Positions 9,660-17,816 of a DNA stretch of 64,000 nt are shown here, piece by piece. A program made the position numbers and the translations under genes. The stretch comes from Pseudogemmobacter sp044142105 (lineage in GTDB: Bacteria > Pseudomonadota > Alphaproteobacteria > Rhodobacterales > Rhodobacteraceae). Below the pieces are notes generated by a model. That model had not been told where the DNA came from and ran no database searches. It saw only the letters and a list, made by a program, of their open reading frames with translations. Location: positions 186,001-250,000 of the forward strand of contig NZ_JBGTYM010000002.1 in the NCBI RefSeq assembly GCF_044142105.1, read 5' to 3'. The number at the start of each line of letters is the position of its first letter. Position 1 is the first letter of the stretch.

Positions 9660-10322
9660 ATGGTCTGGACAATTCCCAACACGCTGACCTTCCTGCGTCT
9701 TCTCGCCGCTCCTGGCGTCGCGGTGATGTTTCTCTATTTCCACCGCCCCTGGGCCGACTGGTTCGCGCTGACCCTGTTCGTGGGGGCCGCGATCACCGAC
9801 TGGTTCGACGGCTATCTTGCTCGGTTGTGGAAGCAGGAGTCGAAATTCGGGGCGATGCTGGACCCGATCGCCGACAAGGCGATGGTGGTCATCGCGATCA
9901 TGGTGCTGACCGGCTATAATGGCATGGCGCCCTGGCTGATCCTGCCTGCGACGGTGATTCTGTTCCGCGAGGTGTTTGTCTCGGGTCTGCGCGAATATCT
10001 TGGCCCGAAGGCGCAGCTCAAGGTAACGAAGCTGGCCAAGTGGAAGACCACGGCGCAGATGGTGGCGATCGCGACGCTGTTTCTGGGCACGGGGCTGGAA
10101 TATCTGAACGGCGTGGCGATGCAGGGCATGACGCCCGAGCAATATGTCCAGGCCGTTTCCGAAGGTCTTGCCGATCCGATCCGCGCCTGCGGCAAGCAGG
10201 ATTGTGCCTCGACCGCCAATCAGGTGGGGATGGTTCTGATCTGGATCGCCGCCCTGCTGACCGCTTTGACCGGCTGGGAATATTTCCACAAGGCCGTGCC
10301 CTATCTCAAGGACGAGCCATGA
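9660..10322 (+). CDS. pgsA: CDP-diacylglycerol--glycerol-3-phosphate 3-phosphatidyltransferase
   Basis: 220 aa inner-membrane enzyme that makes phosphatidylglycerol phosphate from CDP-diacylglycerol and glycerol-3-phosphate. The CDP-alcohol phosphotransferase signature D-x2-D-G-x2-A-R-x8-G-x3-D-x3-D is complete (D47, D50, G51, A54, R55, G64, D68, D72). Several transmembrane helices follow. The start ATG 9660 gives the usual MVWTIPNTLTFLR beginning; the longer upstream reading has no family support. Its stop overlaps the moaD start (ATGA). Confidence 0.95.
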   Translation: MVWTIPNTLTFLRLLAAPGVAVMFLYFHRPWADWFALTLFVGAAITDWFDGYLARLWKQESKFGAMLDPIADKAMVVIAIMVLTGYNGMAPWLILPATVILFREVFVSGLREYLGPKAQLKVTKLAKWKTTAQMVAIATLFLGTGLEYLNGVAMQGMTPEQYVQAVSEGLADPIRACGKQDCASTANQVGMVLIWIAALLTALTGWEYFHKAVPYLKDEP

Positions 10323-10567
10323 TCGACCTGCTCTATTTCGCCTGGGTGCGGGAGAGGATCGGCCTGCCACGCGAGCGGGTAGAGACACAGGCCGCGACCG
10401 TGGCCGATCTGATGGCCGAGCTGTCAGCGCGTGAAGAGCGCTATGCGCTGGCCTTTGCCGATCTGGCCAGCCTGCGCGTGGCGCTGGATCAGGAACTGTC
10501 GGGCTTTGACGCGCCTCTGGCCGGGGTGCGCGAGGTGGCCTTCTTTCCGCCGATGACCGGGGGGTGA
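10319..10567 (+). CDS. moaD: Molybdopterin synthase small subunit (sulfur carrier)
   Basis: 82 aa ubiquitin-like sulfur carrier ending in the required C-terminal Gly-Gly (FFPPMTGG), which becomes the thiocarboxylate donating sulfur to the dithiolene of molybdopterin. Starts at ATG 10319 within the pgsA stop. It is followed two bases later by moaE. The pgsA-moaD-moaE arrangement joins lipid and cofactor genes only by position. The molybdenum cofactor is needed by the formate dehydrogenase at the left end of the window. Confidence 0.95.
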   Translation: MIDLLYFAWVRERIGLPRERVETQAATVADLMAELSAREERYALAFADLASLRVALDQELSGFDAPLAGVREVAFFPPMTGG

Positions 10568-10569
10568 GG

Positions 10570-11010
10570 ATGCGCTTGTCGGTCCAGACCGAGGCTTTCT
10601 CGCTGGGTGACGAGTCTGAAGCCTTTGCCGCTTCGGTGCCCGGCGCGGGCGCGGTGGTGACCTTCACCGGGATCGTGCGCGACAATGGCGGCGCGTTGAC
10701 GGCAATGGAAATCGAGCATTACCCGGGGATGACCGAAAAGGCGATCGGTGCGATGATGGATCAGGCCCGGGCGCGCTGGGCGCTGGCGGATGCGCTGGTG
10801 ATCCACCGCCACGGGCGGCTGAAGGCGGGCGAGGCGATCATGATGGTCGCCACCGCGGCGCCGCACCGGGCCGATGCCTTTGCTGCAGCCGAGTTCCTGA
10901 TGGATTACCTGAAATCCCGCGCCCCATTCTGGAAGAAGGAAATCGGGGCCGATGGGGCGGAATGGGTCGCCGCCAAGGACGAGGATGAGGCCGCCCTGAC
11001 GCGCTGGTAG
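10570..11010 (+). CDS. moaE: Molybdopterin synthase catalytic subunit
   Basis: 146 aa. MoaE converts precursor Z (cPMP) to molybdopterin using sulfur from MoaD. The signature VVTFTGIVRD near the start, the IHRHGRLKAGE segment, and the active-site lysines in YLKSRAPFWKKE are all present. ATG 10570 lies two bases after the moaD stop; a GTG six bases upstream is also possible but overlaps moaD. Confidence 0.96.
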   Translation: MRLSVQTEAFSLGDESEAFAASVPGAGAVVTFTGIVRDNGGALTAMEIEHYPGMTEKAIGAMMDQARARWALADALVIHRHGRLKAGEAIMMVATAAPHRADAFAAAEFLMDYLKSRAPFWKKEIGADGAEWVAAKDEDEAALTRW

Positions 11011-11011
11011 G

Positions 11012-11034
11012 CTTTGTCCCACGGCGGGACAAAG
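11012..11034. terminator. Hairpin after moaE
   Basis: A perfect 9-bp stem CTTTGTCCC/GGGACAAAG with a 5-base loop directly after the moaE stop. An AT-rich stretch follows but no proper U-run. It probably ends or protects the pgsA-moaDE transcript. Confidence 0.45.
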
Positions 11035-11082
11035 ATGATATGAAGAAATTTCAATGGCTTGAATTTCAGAATTCAGCAGTTC

Positions 11083-12075
11083 TTAACCTTTGCGATGCCG
11101 TGCCGACCAGCTGGGTTGCAGGTCACCCGGCTGGGCCTGCGCCAGATAGACCCCGCGCGCGATCGCCCGGGCCAGACAGGTCGCGGCGGCATGGCCGATC
11201 TGGAACAGGTCGCAGACCGGGTCTTGCAGCGGGTGAAGCCCGGTCGCCGCGGCGAAGACAAGGTCGCCATCAAGCGGCGTGTGCGAGGGCACCAGTGCCC
11301 GCGCCATGCCGTCATGCGCTGCAACCGCCATCCGATGCGCCTGCGGCTTGGTCAGCAGGGCATCGGTCGCGACCACGGCGATGGTCGTCGCCTCGCCCAG
11401 CCGTTTCATTGGCAAGGGCGCCTCTTGCCCCTGCGCGGCGGCGATGCCCAGACCGCCAAACTCATCCCCTTCTTCAAAGGGCGCAGCCCAGAACTGGCCG
11501 CCTTCCCCTGCCGTGGCGCGGCCCAGAGCATTGACCGCGACCAGCGCGCCAACAGTGATGCCGGAGGGTAGCACACAGGAGGCCGATCCGAGCCCGCCTT
11601 TCAGATCTCCTGTCATCGCGCCGGTACCGGCCCCCGCCGTGCCCAGCGCGAAATCAGGCCCGGCAGCGGCGAGCGCGGCCCGGCCCAGCGCCGGATAGGG
11701 CGTCTCGTCCCAATCCTTCGCACCGCCGTTCAAGAGGTCGAACAGGATTGCCCCCGGCACGATCGGCACCCGTACCGGCCCGACCGCAAAGCCGCGCCTC
11801 GCCGCGCGCAGGCCTGCCGCCACGCCGTCGCAGGCGGCAAGGCCAAAGGCCGACCCGCCCGACAGGACCAGCGCGTCCACCTCTTGCACCAGCCGATCGG
11901 GGGCGAGGAGATCGGTCTCGCGCGTGCCGGGCGCCCCGCCCATGACATGCACCGCCGCGACAAAGGGCGCCGGCCCGGTGACGACGGTCACGCCTGATCG
12001 CAGCGCGAGATCCTGCGCATTGCCGACCGTCAGCCCCGCGACATCGGTGATCAGGTTCCGTGCTCCGCGTCGCAT
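11083..12075 (-). CDS. P1-family (S58, DmpA-like) peptidase
   Basis: 330 aa. P1/S58 peptidases are N-terminal-nucleophile enzymes that self-cleave before a Ser and then act as aminopeptidases on D- or L-aminoacyl amides or beta-peptides. Recognisable blocks are ITDVAGLTVGNAQD at the N-terminus, SGGSAFGL, AGAGTGAMTGDLKGGLGSAS and the self-cleavage candidate in GLGSASCVLPSGITVGALVAVNALG. It is transcribed convergently toward moaE and divergently from the SDR gene at 12198. The substrate is not predictable from the sequence. Confidence 0.88.
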   Translation of the reverse strand: MRRGARNLITDVAGLTVGNAQDLALRSGVTVVTGPAPFVAAVHVMGGAPGTRETDLLAPDRLVQEVDALVLSGGSAFGLAACDGVAAGLRAARRGFAVGPVRVPIVPGAILFDLLNGGAKDWDETPYPALGRAALAAAGPDFALGTAGAGTGAMTGDLKGGLGSASCVLPSGITVGALVAVNALGRATAGEGGQFWAAPFEEGDEFGGLGIAAAQGQEAPLPMKRLGEATTIAVVATDALLTKPQAHRMAVAAHDGMARALVPSHTPLDGDLVFAAATGLHPLQDPVCDLFQIGHAAATCLARAIARGVYLAQAQPGDLQPSWSARHRKG

Positions 12076-12086
12076 GTGTTCTTCCG

Positions 12087-12130
12087 TTCCAAAATATCCT
12101 CGGGGGGTGAGGCGCGCAGCGCCGAGGGGG
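12087..12130 (-). repeat. Degenerate Rhodobacterales-type 3'-end intergenic element (copy 1)
   Basis: Read on the minus strand it runs CCTCGGCGCTGCG...CCCCCCGAGGATATTTTGG. The GC hairpin followed by CCGAGG/CCGGAG-ATATTT resembles the two other copies at 20948-21000 and 24637-24686. A second small hairpin GGGGGGC/GCCCCCC with TTT lies just beyond at 12126-12147. Confidence 0.45.
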
Positions 12131-12197
12131 GCAGACGGCCCCCCTTTCGCCGCCTGTCGCGGGCGCTATGGTCGGCAGGTCAATACAGGAGGGCAAG

Positions 12198-12896
12198 ATG
12201 GAAAAGGTTGCGGTCGTGACGGCGGGCGGCTCGGGCATGGGGGCGGCGGTGGCGCGGCATCTGGCCGAGGCAGGTTATCGGGTGGCGATCCTGTCTTCGT
12301 CGGGCAAGGGCGAGGCGCTGGCGCAGGCTCTGGGCGGGATCGGGGTGACCGGGTCCAATCAGGTGCAGGCCGACATCGACCGGCTGGTGGCGGCGACGCT
12401 TGAGCGCTGGGGAAGGATCGACGCCTTGGTGAACAGCGCGGGCCATGGGCCGCGCGCACCGGTGGCCGAGATCACCGATGACGACTGGCGCAAGGGGTTT
12501 GACGTCTATTTCCTCTCTGCCGTGCGGTCGATCCGGGCGGTCACTCCGGTGATGAAGGCACAGGGCGCAGGCGCGATCGTCAATATCTCGACCTTCGCCA
12601 CTTTCGAGCCGGACCCGGCTTTCCCGACCAGCGCGGTGGCGCGGGCGGGGCTGGCGGCCTTTACCAAGCTTTACGCCGATGCCCATGCCGCCGATGGAAT
12701 CCGCATCAACAATGTCCTGCCGGGCTTCATCGACAGCCTGCCGGAAAAAGAAGAATTCCGCCGCCGCATCCCGATGGGGCGCTACGGGCGGACGGCGGAA
12801 ATCGCCGGGACGGTGGGATTCCTGCTCTCCGAGGCTGCGGGCTATATCACCGGGCAGAACCTTCGGGTGGATGGCGGAATCTCCCGGTCGGTGTGA
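12198..12896 (+). CDS. SDR-family protein with non-canonical active site
   Basis: 232 aa from ATG 12198, preceded by AGGAGG. The Rossmann motif TAGGSGMGAA (residues 9-18), NSAGHG and the C-terminal YITGQNLRVDGG all belong to classical short-chain dehydrogenases. At the place of the catalytic Y-x3-K the protein reads FPTSAVARAGL, with Phe and Arg and no Tyr or Lys nearby. It either uses a different mechanism, has a shifted active site, or is a non-catalytic SDR fold. The substrate is unknown. It stands alone, divergent from the P1 peptidase. Confidence 0.8.
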   Translation: MEKVAVVTAGGSGMGAAVARHLAEAGYRVAILSSSGKGEALAQALGGIGVTGSNQVQADIDRLVAATLERWGRIDALVNSAGHGPRAPVAEITDDDWRKGFDVYFLSAVRSIRAVTPVMKAQGAGAIVNISTFATFEPDPAFPTSAVARAGLAAFTKLYADAHAADGIRINNVLPGFIDSLPEKEEFRRRIPMGRYGRTAEIAGTVGFLLSEAAGYITGQNLRVDGGISRSV

Positions 12897-12900
12897 CGGA

Positions 12901-13221
12901 TCAGAAGTCGAACAGGTCGGACAGGAAGCTGTCCTTGCGCTTGCGCTTGTGGCGATAATCGTTGTCGTCATCCTTGTGGCGGCGGCGGTCGTCGTAATCG
13001 GAGCGGGTCTGGCGCGGTTCGGGCTGGTAGACGGGGGCCGAGCCGCGCGCGGCGGCGGGTTGCGCCAGAGTGGGAGCGGGGGCAGCGCTGGCGGCGCGGT
13101 CGATGATCTTGTCAAGTTCGCCCCGGTCCAGCCAGACGCCGCGGCAGCGCGGACAATAGTCGATCTCCACGCCGTTGCGGTCGGCCATCACCAGCGTCTC
13201 GCCATCCACCGGACATTGCAT
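12901..13221 (-). CDS. zf-TFIIB domain protein
   Basis: 106 aa. The N-terminal 40 residues carry the zinc ribbon C-x2-D-G...C-P-x-C-x-G-V-W-L-D-R-G-E-L typical of the zf-TFIIB family. After an Ala/Pro linker the C-terminus is very charged (repeated D, R, K, H) and ends in FLSDLFDF. The family is of unknown function; nucleic-acid or protein contact is presumed. It is convergent with the SDR gene, four bases from its stop. Confidence 0.82.
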   Translation of the reverse strand: MQCPVDGETLVMADRNGVEIDYCPRCRGVWLDRGELDKIIDRAASAAPAPTLAQPAAARGSAPVYQPEPRQTRSDYDDRRRHKDDDNDYRHKRKRKDSFLSDLFDF

Positions 13222-13399
13222 CTGTCACGTCTCCTGTTCTTTTGCGTTCCTGCGCAGATGGGGGTGAAATGCGCCCAGGCAACCCCTTGCGCGGAATGTC
13301 GCAAGCGGGCATCTTCGCCCCGGGCTGCGGCGATGGCGTCGACGCAGGGGCAAGCCGGCCCCGAACGCCTGCGGAAGTTTCCGCTTGACGTCCTGTACG

Positions 13400-13419
13400 C
13401 CGGGACCTTTCGGGGTCCC
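13400..13419 (+). other. Hairpin in the creatinase leader
   Basis: A 7-bp perfect stem CGGGACC/GGTCCCG with a 6-base loop ends 28 bases before the creatinase start codon. It could affect translation or be incidental. Confidence 0.25.
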
Positions 13420-13447
13420 GTCGCGGCCCCGTCCTATGGGGTCTGAT

Positions 13448-14659
13448 ATGACGACACGTCCCGAATCCTACCGTTTCCACAATGGCGGCCAGAAGGGCGT
13501 TCTGCCCTTTGCGGACAGCGAGTACGAAGACCGCCTCGCCGGTCTGCGCGACATCATGGAGCTGCACTCGCTTGACGCCGTGGTGCTGACCTCGATGCAC
13601 AATGTCGCCTATTACTCGGGCTTTCTCTATTGCAGCTTTGGCCGGCCCTATGCCTGCGTCGTGACCGCCACCGATTGCATCACCGTCTCTGCCGGGATCG
13701 ACGCGGGGCAGCCCTGGCGGCGCAGCATCGGCGACAACATCACCTATACCGACTGGACCCGCGACAATTTCTGGCGCGTGGTCGCGGGCATCACCGGCAC
13801 CGGCAAGGCCATCGGCTGCGAGGCCGACCATCTGACGATGGAGCGGGCGGAGAAGCTGAACAGCTTCCTTAAGCCGAAGCGCGGCATGGACATCTCGCCT
13901 GCCACGATGCAGCAAAGGATGCTGAAATCCGAGGCCGAGATCGCCCTGATCAAGCATGGCTGCAACGTCGCCGATGTGGGCGGCTATGCGATCCGCGCGG
14001 CGATCCGCGACGGGGCGACCGAGCTGGAAATCGCCATCGCCGGGCGTGACGCCATGGAGCGCGAGATCGCCAAACGCTTCCCCGATGCCGAATACCGCGA
14101 CACCTGGGTCTGGTTCCAATCCGGCTTGAACACCGATGGCGCGCATAACCCCGTCACCAACCGGGCGATCGGGCGGGGCGAGGTTCTGTCGCTGAACTGC
14201 TTCCCCATGATCTCGGGCTATTACACTGCGCTGGAGCGCACTCTGTTCCTGGGCGAGTGCGACCCCGCCAGCCTGAAGATCTGGGAGGCGAATATCGCCG
14301 CCCATGAATATGGGATGAGCCTGCTGAAACCCGGGGCCAGCTGCTCGGGCGTCACCGCGCAGATCAACGACTTCCTGGCCGAGCGGCAATTGCTGCAATA
14401 CCGCACCTTCGGCTATGGCCACAGCTTCGGCCTTCTGTCGCATTATTACGGGCGCGAGGCGGGGCTGGAACTGCGCGAGGACATCGACACCGTTCTGGAA
14501 CCCGGCATGGTCATCAGCATGGAGCCGATGCTGACCATCCCGGACGGAGAGCCGGGCGCGGGCGGTTATCGCGAGCATGACATCCTGGTCATCACCGAGG
14601 ACGGGGCCGAAGACATCACCCATTATCCCTATGGGCCGGGCTTCAACATCATCGCGTAA
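13448..14659 (+). CDS. creA: Creatinase (creatine amidinohydrolase)
   Basis: 403 aa, the length I recall for Pseudomonas creatinase, with long runs of identity from memory (FLYCSFGRPYA, GQPWRR, YTDW-RDN, WFQSG-NTDGAHNPVT, LSNCFPM-like LSLNCFPMI, QYRTFGYGHSFG-LSHYYGREAGLELREDIDTVLEPGMV, GAGGYREHDIL). The catalytic His of GAHNP and the active-site Glu of ALERTLF and SMEPM are kept. It hydrolyses creatine to sarcosine and urea in the cytoplasm without a metal. No creatininase, sarcosine oxidase or transporter gene is nearby, so the pathway partners lie elsewhere. Start ATG 13448. Confidence 0.93.
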   Translation: MTTRPESYRFHNGGQKGVLPFADSEYEDRLAGLRDIMELHSLDAVVLTSMHNVAYYSGFLYCSFGRPYACVVTATDCITVSAGIDAGQPWRRSIGDNITYTDWTRDNFWRVVAGITGTGKAIGCEADHLTMERAEKLNSFLKPKRGMDISPATMQQRMLKSEAEIALIKHGCNVADVGGYAIRAAIRDGATELEIAIAGRDAMEREIAKRFPDAEYRDTWVWFQSGLNTDGAHNPVTNRAIGRGEVLSLNCFPMISGYYTALERTLFLGECDPASLKIWEANIAAHEYGMSLLKPGASCSGVTAQINDFLAERQLLQYRTFGYGHSFGLLSHYYGREAGLELREDIDTVLEPGMVISMEPMLTIPDGEPGAGGYREHDILVITEDGAEDITHYPYGPGFNIIA

Positions 14660-14740
14660 CAGAACTGTCACTGAACCGTCGCCCGGCTGATACGGGCGGC
14701 GGCCATTCCCTCGGGGCGATTCACACCGAAGGAATGGACC

Positions 14741-16909
14741 ATGCGTCTTCGCTCTGCTTGTCTTACCTCTGCCCTTGCGTTGACGGCGGCCCTGCCCGCG
14801 CGGGCCGAGATGCTGTTCAACCGTGTTGCTTCTTTCGCGACCCCGGACAACATGGCGGAAGGCGAAGATCGCGCCCGCGCCACCAGCGCCGAGATCCTTA
14901 CCGCCACTGAAGACGGCATGACGCTGATCTATTCCGACAGCCCGCTGGGCGTGATCGGGCTGGTCGACATCACCGATCCCAGGGCGCCGAAACCCCTTGG
15001 CAATATCGACATGGGCGGCGAGCCGACGACGACCGTTGTCGATGGCGGCATGGCGATGGTGGGGGTGAACACGTCCGAAAGCTACACCAGCCCTTCGGGC
15101 AAGCTGGTGACGGTGGACATCGCCGCGAAGAAGGTGGTCGCCGAATGCGATCTGGGTGGGCAGCCGGATTCGGTCGCCAAGTCGAAGGACGGTGCTTTCA
15201 TCGCCGTCGCCATCGAGAATGAGCGCGATGAAGAGGTGAATGACGGCGACCTGCCGCAGATGCCTGCCGGTTTCGTGGTCAGGCTGCCGGTCAAGGATGG
15301 CGCGGTGGAATGCGCGGGGATGCAAAAGATCGATGTGACGGGTCTGGTCGATGTGGCGGGCGATGATCCAGAGCCGGAATTCCTGTCCTTCAACGATGCG
15401 GGCGAGATCGTTGTCAGCCTGCAGGAAAACAACGCCTTCGTGGTGATCGGCGCAGATGGCACGGTGGCCAAGGCCTTCTCGGCCGGGACGGTGGATATCG
15501 ACGGCGTCGACACCAAGAAGAACGGCAGGCTGGAGTTCACCGGCAAGATGGAGGGCGTCGCCCGCGAACCCGACGGGGTGAAGTGGATCGACAATGACCA
15601 TTTCGTCGCCGCCAATGAAGGCGACTGGAAGGGCGGCTCGCGCGGCTTCACCATCTGGAACAAGGATGGCACGGTCGTCTATGAAAGCGGCGCCTCGCTG
15701 GAAATGGCCATCGCCGCCATTGGCCATTACCCCGAGCATCGCAACAAGAAGGGCGTCGAGCTGGAATCGGTCGAGGTCGCGACCTTCGGCGACAGCCGTT
15801 ACCTCTTCGTCGTGTCTGAGCGGTCATCCATCGTCGCGGTCTATGACTTGACCGATGTGGCCCATCCGGTGCTGAAGCAACTTCTGCCCAGCGGCATCAG
15901 CCCCGAAGGCATCATCGCGATTCCGTCGCGCAACCTGCTGGCCACCGCGAATGAAGTGGACCTGCGCGAAGACGGCGGCGCTCCGGCGCATGTCATGCTG
16001 TATGAACTGGGCGAAGGCACCCCGGCCTATCCGATGATCACCTCGGAAGGCAGCGATCCCCTGATCGGCTGGGGCGCGCTGTCGGGTCTGGCGGCCGATC
16101 CCGAAACTGGGGGCAAGCTTTATGCCGTGTCGGACAGTGTCTATGGCATGATGCCGCGCATCTACACCATCGACGCCACGCAGATGCCCGCGAAGATCAC
16201 CGGCGCCATCGACATCACCCGCGGCGGCGATGTGGCGCAGCTGCTGGATCTGGAAGGCATCACCACCGATGGCGAGGGCGGCTTCTGGCTGGCCAGCGAA
16301 GGCCGCAGCGACAAGCTGATCCCGCATGCGCTGTATCACGTCAACGACAAGGGCGAGATCAAGGAACAGGTCGGCCTGCCCGAAGCGCTGTTGGACATTG
16401 AGATCCGCTTTGGTTTTGAAGGCATCGCCATGGCAGATGGCAAGCTGTGGATGGCCATGCAGCGCGAATGGCAGGACGATCCGAAGGGCATGGTCAAGCT
16501 GCTGAGCTATGATCCCGCCGAACAGGTCTGGGGGGCGGTGCATTACCCGCTGGACGCGCCCGTCGAAGGCGGCTGGATGGGCCTGTCGGAACTGACGATC
16601 AGGGGCGACTGGGCCTATGTGATCGAGCGCGACAACCAGATCGCGGGTAAGGCCGCCACCAAGAAGCTGTATCGGGTGAAGCTGGCCGATTTGAAGCCCG
16701 CCGAACTGGGCGGCGCCCTGCCGGTCGTGGTGAAGGAGCCGGTGCATGACTTCCTGCCCGACCTGGCCGTGACCCATGGCTATGCCGTCGACAAGATCGA
16801 AGGTTTCGCCATCGACGCGACGGGCGCGGGCTGGGTCGTGACTGACAATGACGGTGTGGATGACTCGTCGGGCGAGACGCTGTTCTGGACCATCGGCAAG
16901 GTCGAATGA
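14741..16909 (+). CDS. Secreted phytase-like esterase-domain protein
   Basis: 722 aa. A signal peptide covers residues 1-22 (ending ALPARA). The N-terminal half looks like a beta-propeller of the choice-of-anchor or alkaline-phosphatase-associated type (GLVDITDPRAPKPLG, SVAKSKDGAFIAVAIENERDEE). The C-terminal half fits the esterase-like phytase domain (GLAADPETGGKLYAVSDS...DLEGITTDGEGGFWLASEG...FEGIAMADGKLWMAMQ...KIEGFAIDATGAGWVVTDNDG). It is probably a periplasmic phosphate- or phosphodiester-related hydrolase; the substrate is inferred from the domain only. A strong terminator follows. Confidence 0.82.
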   Translation: MRLRSACLTSALALTAALPARAEMLFNRVASFATPDNMAEGEDRARATSAEILTATEDGMTLIYSDSPLGVIGLVDITDPRAPKPLGNIDMGGEPTTTVVDGGMAMVGVNTSESYTSPSGKLVTVDIAAKKVVAECDLGGQPDSVAKSKDGAFIAVAIENERDEEVNDGDLPQMPAGFVVRLPVKDGAVECAGMQKIDVTGLVDVAGDDPEPEFLSFNDAGEIVVSLQENNAFVVIGADGTVAKAFSAGTVDIDGVDTKKNGRLEFTGKMEGVAREPDGVKWIDNDHFVAANEGDWKGGSRGFTIWNKDGTVVYESGASLEMAIAAIGHYPEHRNKKGVELESVEVATFGDSRYLFVVSERSSIVAVYDLTDVAHPVLKQLLPSGISPEGIIAIPSRNLLATANEVDLREDGGAPAHVMLYELGEGTPAYPMITSEGSDPLIGWGALSGLAADPETGGKLYAVSDSVYGMMPRIYTIDATQMPAKITGAIDITRGGDVAQLLDLEGITTDGEGGFWLASEGRSDKLIPHALYHVNDKGEIKEQVGLPEALLDIEIRFGFEGIAMADGKLWMAMQREWQDDPKGMVKLLSYDPAEQVWGAVHYPLDAPVEGGWMGLSELTIRGDWAYVIERDNQIAGKAATKKLYRVKLADLKPAELGGALPVVVKEPVHDFLPDLAVTHGYAVDKIEGFAIDATGAGWVVTDNDGVDDSSGETLFWTIGKVE

Positions 16910-16928
16910 GCCGATCCAGCGCTGACGA

Positions 16929-16961
16929 AAGCCCCCCGGGTGGCAACCCGGGGGGCTTTTG
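16929..16961 (+). terminator. Rho-independent terminator
   Basis: A long perfect stem AGCCCCCCGGG/CCCGGGGGGCT with a 6-base loop followed by TTTT, 20 bases after the stop of the phytase-like gene. Confidence 0.92.
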
Positions 16962-17030
16962 CCTGTCGGGAGGGCGGGCCTTGACTGGCGCGGCCGCGCC
17001 GCGTGACCATGGGGCAAAGGGAGGGGTGAC

Positions 17031-17705
17031 ATGACCATCACCATCACCGCCTTTGAACGTTCGCCGGACGGCGGTCGGGGCCTTGCCCGCGACACCCGGA
17101 TCCGCTGGGCGCTGGAGGAGCTGGGCCTGCCCTATGAGGTGCGGCTGGTGCCCTGGGAGGCGCTGAAGGCGCCCGAGAACCTGGCCCGGCAGCCCTTTGG
17201 CCAGATCCCGAGCTATGAGGAAGACGGGGTGGTGCTGTTCGAGACCGGGGCCATCGTGTTGCATCTGGCCCAGCGCCATCCGGGCCTTTTGCCCGAGGCG
17301 CCGAAGGCAAAGGCGCTGGCGATCTCATGGCTGTTCGCGGCGCTGAATTCGGTTGAGCCGGTCGTGCTGCAACGCGAAGTGCCAATGTTGACGGAGCGTG
17401 ACAAGCCCTGGCACGCCGAGCGCCTGCCGATGCTGGACGCGCGGGTCGCGGCGGTGCTGGCGCGGGTGGCGGCGGCCTTGGGCGGGAATGACTGGCTGGC
17501 CGGGGAATTCAGCGCGGGCGATCTGACGATGGTCTCGGTGCTGCAGCGCCTGAAATCCGGCGCGCTTCTGACCGGCGCGCCAAGCCTTGCCGCCTATGTG
17601 GCGCGGGCCGAGGCGCGGCCGGCCTATGGCCGGGCCTTTGCCGCGCAATGGGCGGTGAACGGGCCGCCCGGCGCGCCGGTCCCACCCCTGCCGCGGGCAA
17701 CCTGA
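17031..17705 (+). CDS. Glutathione S-transferase family protein
   Basis: 224 aa. The N-terminal thioredoxin-like domain carries RIRWALEELGLPYE and the glutathione-binding block FGQIPSYEEDGVVLFETGAIVLHLAQ, including cis-Pro and the E-T/S pair. The C-terminal helical domain contains the N-capping motif region FSAGDLTMVSVL. Soluble; the substrate is unknown. It is preceded by GGGAGGGG nine bases before the ATG. No neighbour suggests a pathway. Confidence 0.88.
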   Translation: MTITITAFERSPDGGRGLARDTRIRWALEELGLPYEVRLVPWEALKAPENLARQPFGQIPSYEEDGVVLFETGAIVLHLAQRHPGLLPEAPKAKALAISWLFAALNSVEPVVLQREVPMLTERDKPWHAERLPMLDARVAAVLARVAAALGGNDWLAGEFSAGDLTMVSVLQRLKSGALLTGAPSLAAYVARAEARPAYGRAFAAQWAVNGPPGAPVPPLPRAT

Positions 17706-17816
17706 GGGCAACGCCCTGTGGCTTTTGTTCGGAATCTGCATCGCAGGACTTGACGCTGAGGGGGGGGCAACGTCCAAGGTGCGGCTCGTCAAGGGCTTAC
17801 CTCCGGGGATTCGAAC

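Noticed and set aside
9398..9919. 173-aa open frame on the plus strand
   Set aside because: Its first 35 residues are the tail of the decayed PAS-protein copy, and the rest is an out-of-frame reading of pgsA.
13112..15739. 875-aa open frame on the minus strand
   Set aside because: It lies antisense to creatinase and the phytase-like gene, both with strong family evidence. Its translation is His/Arg/Gly-rich and low-complexity, as expected for the antisense of GC-rich genes.
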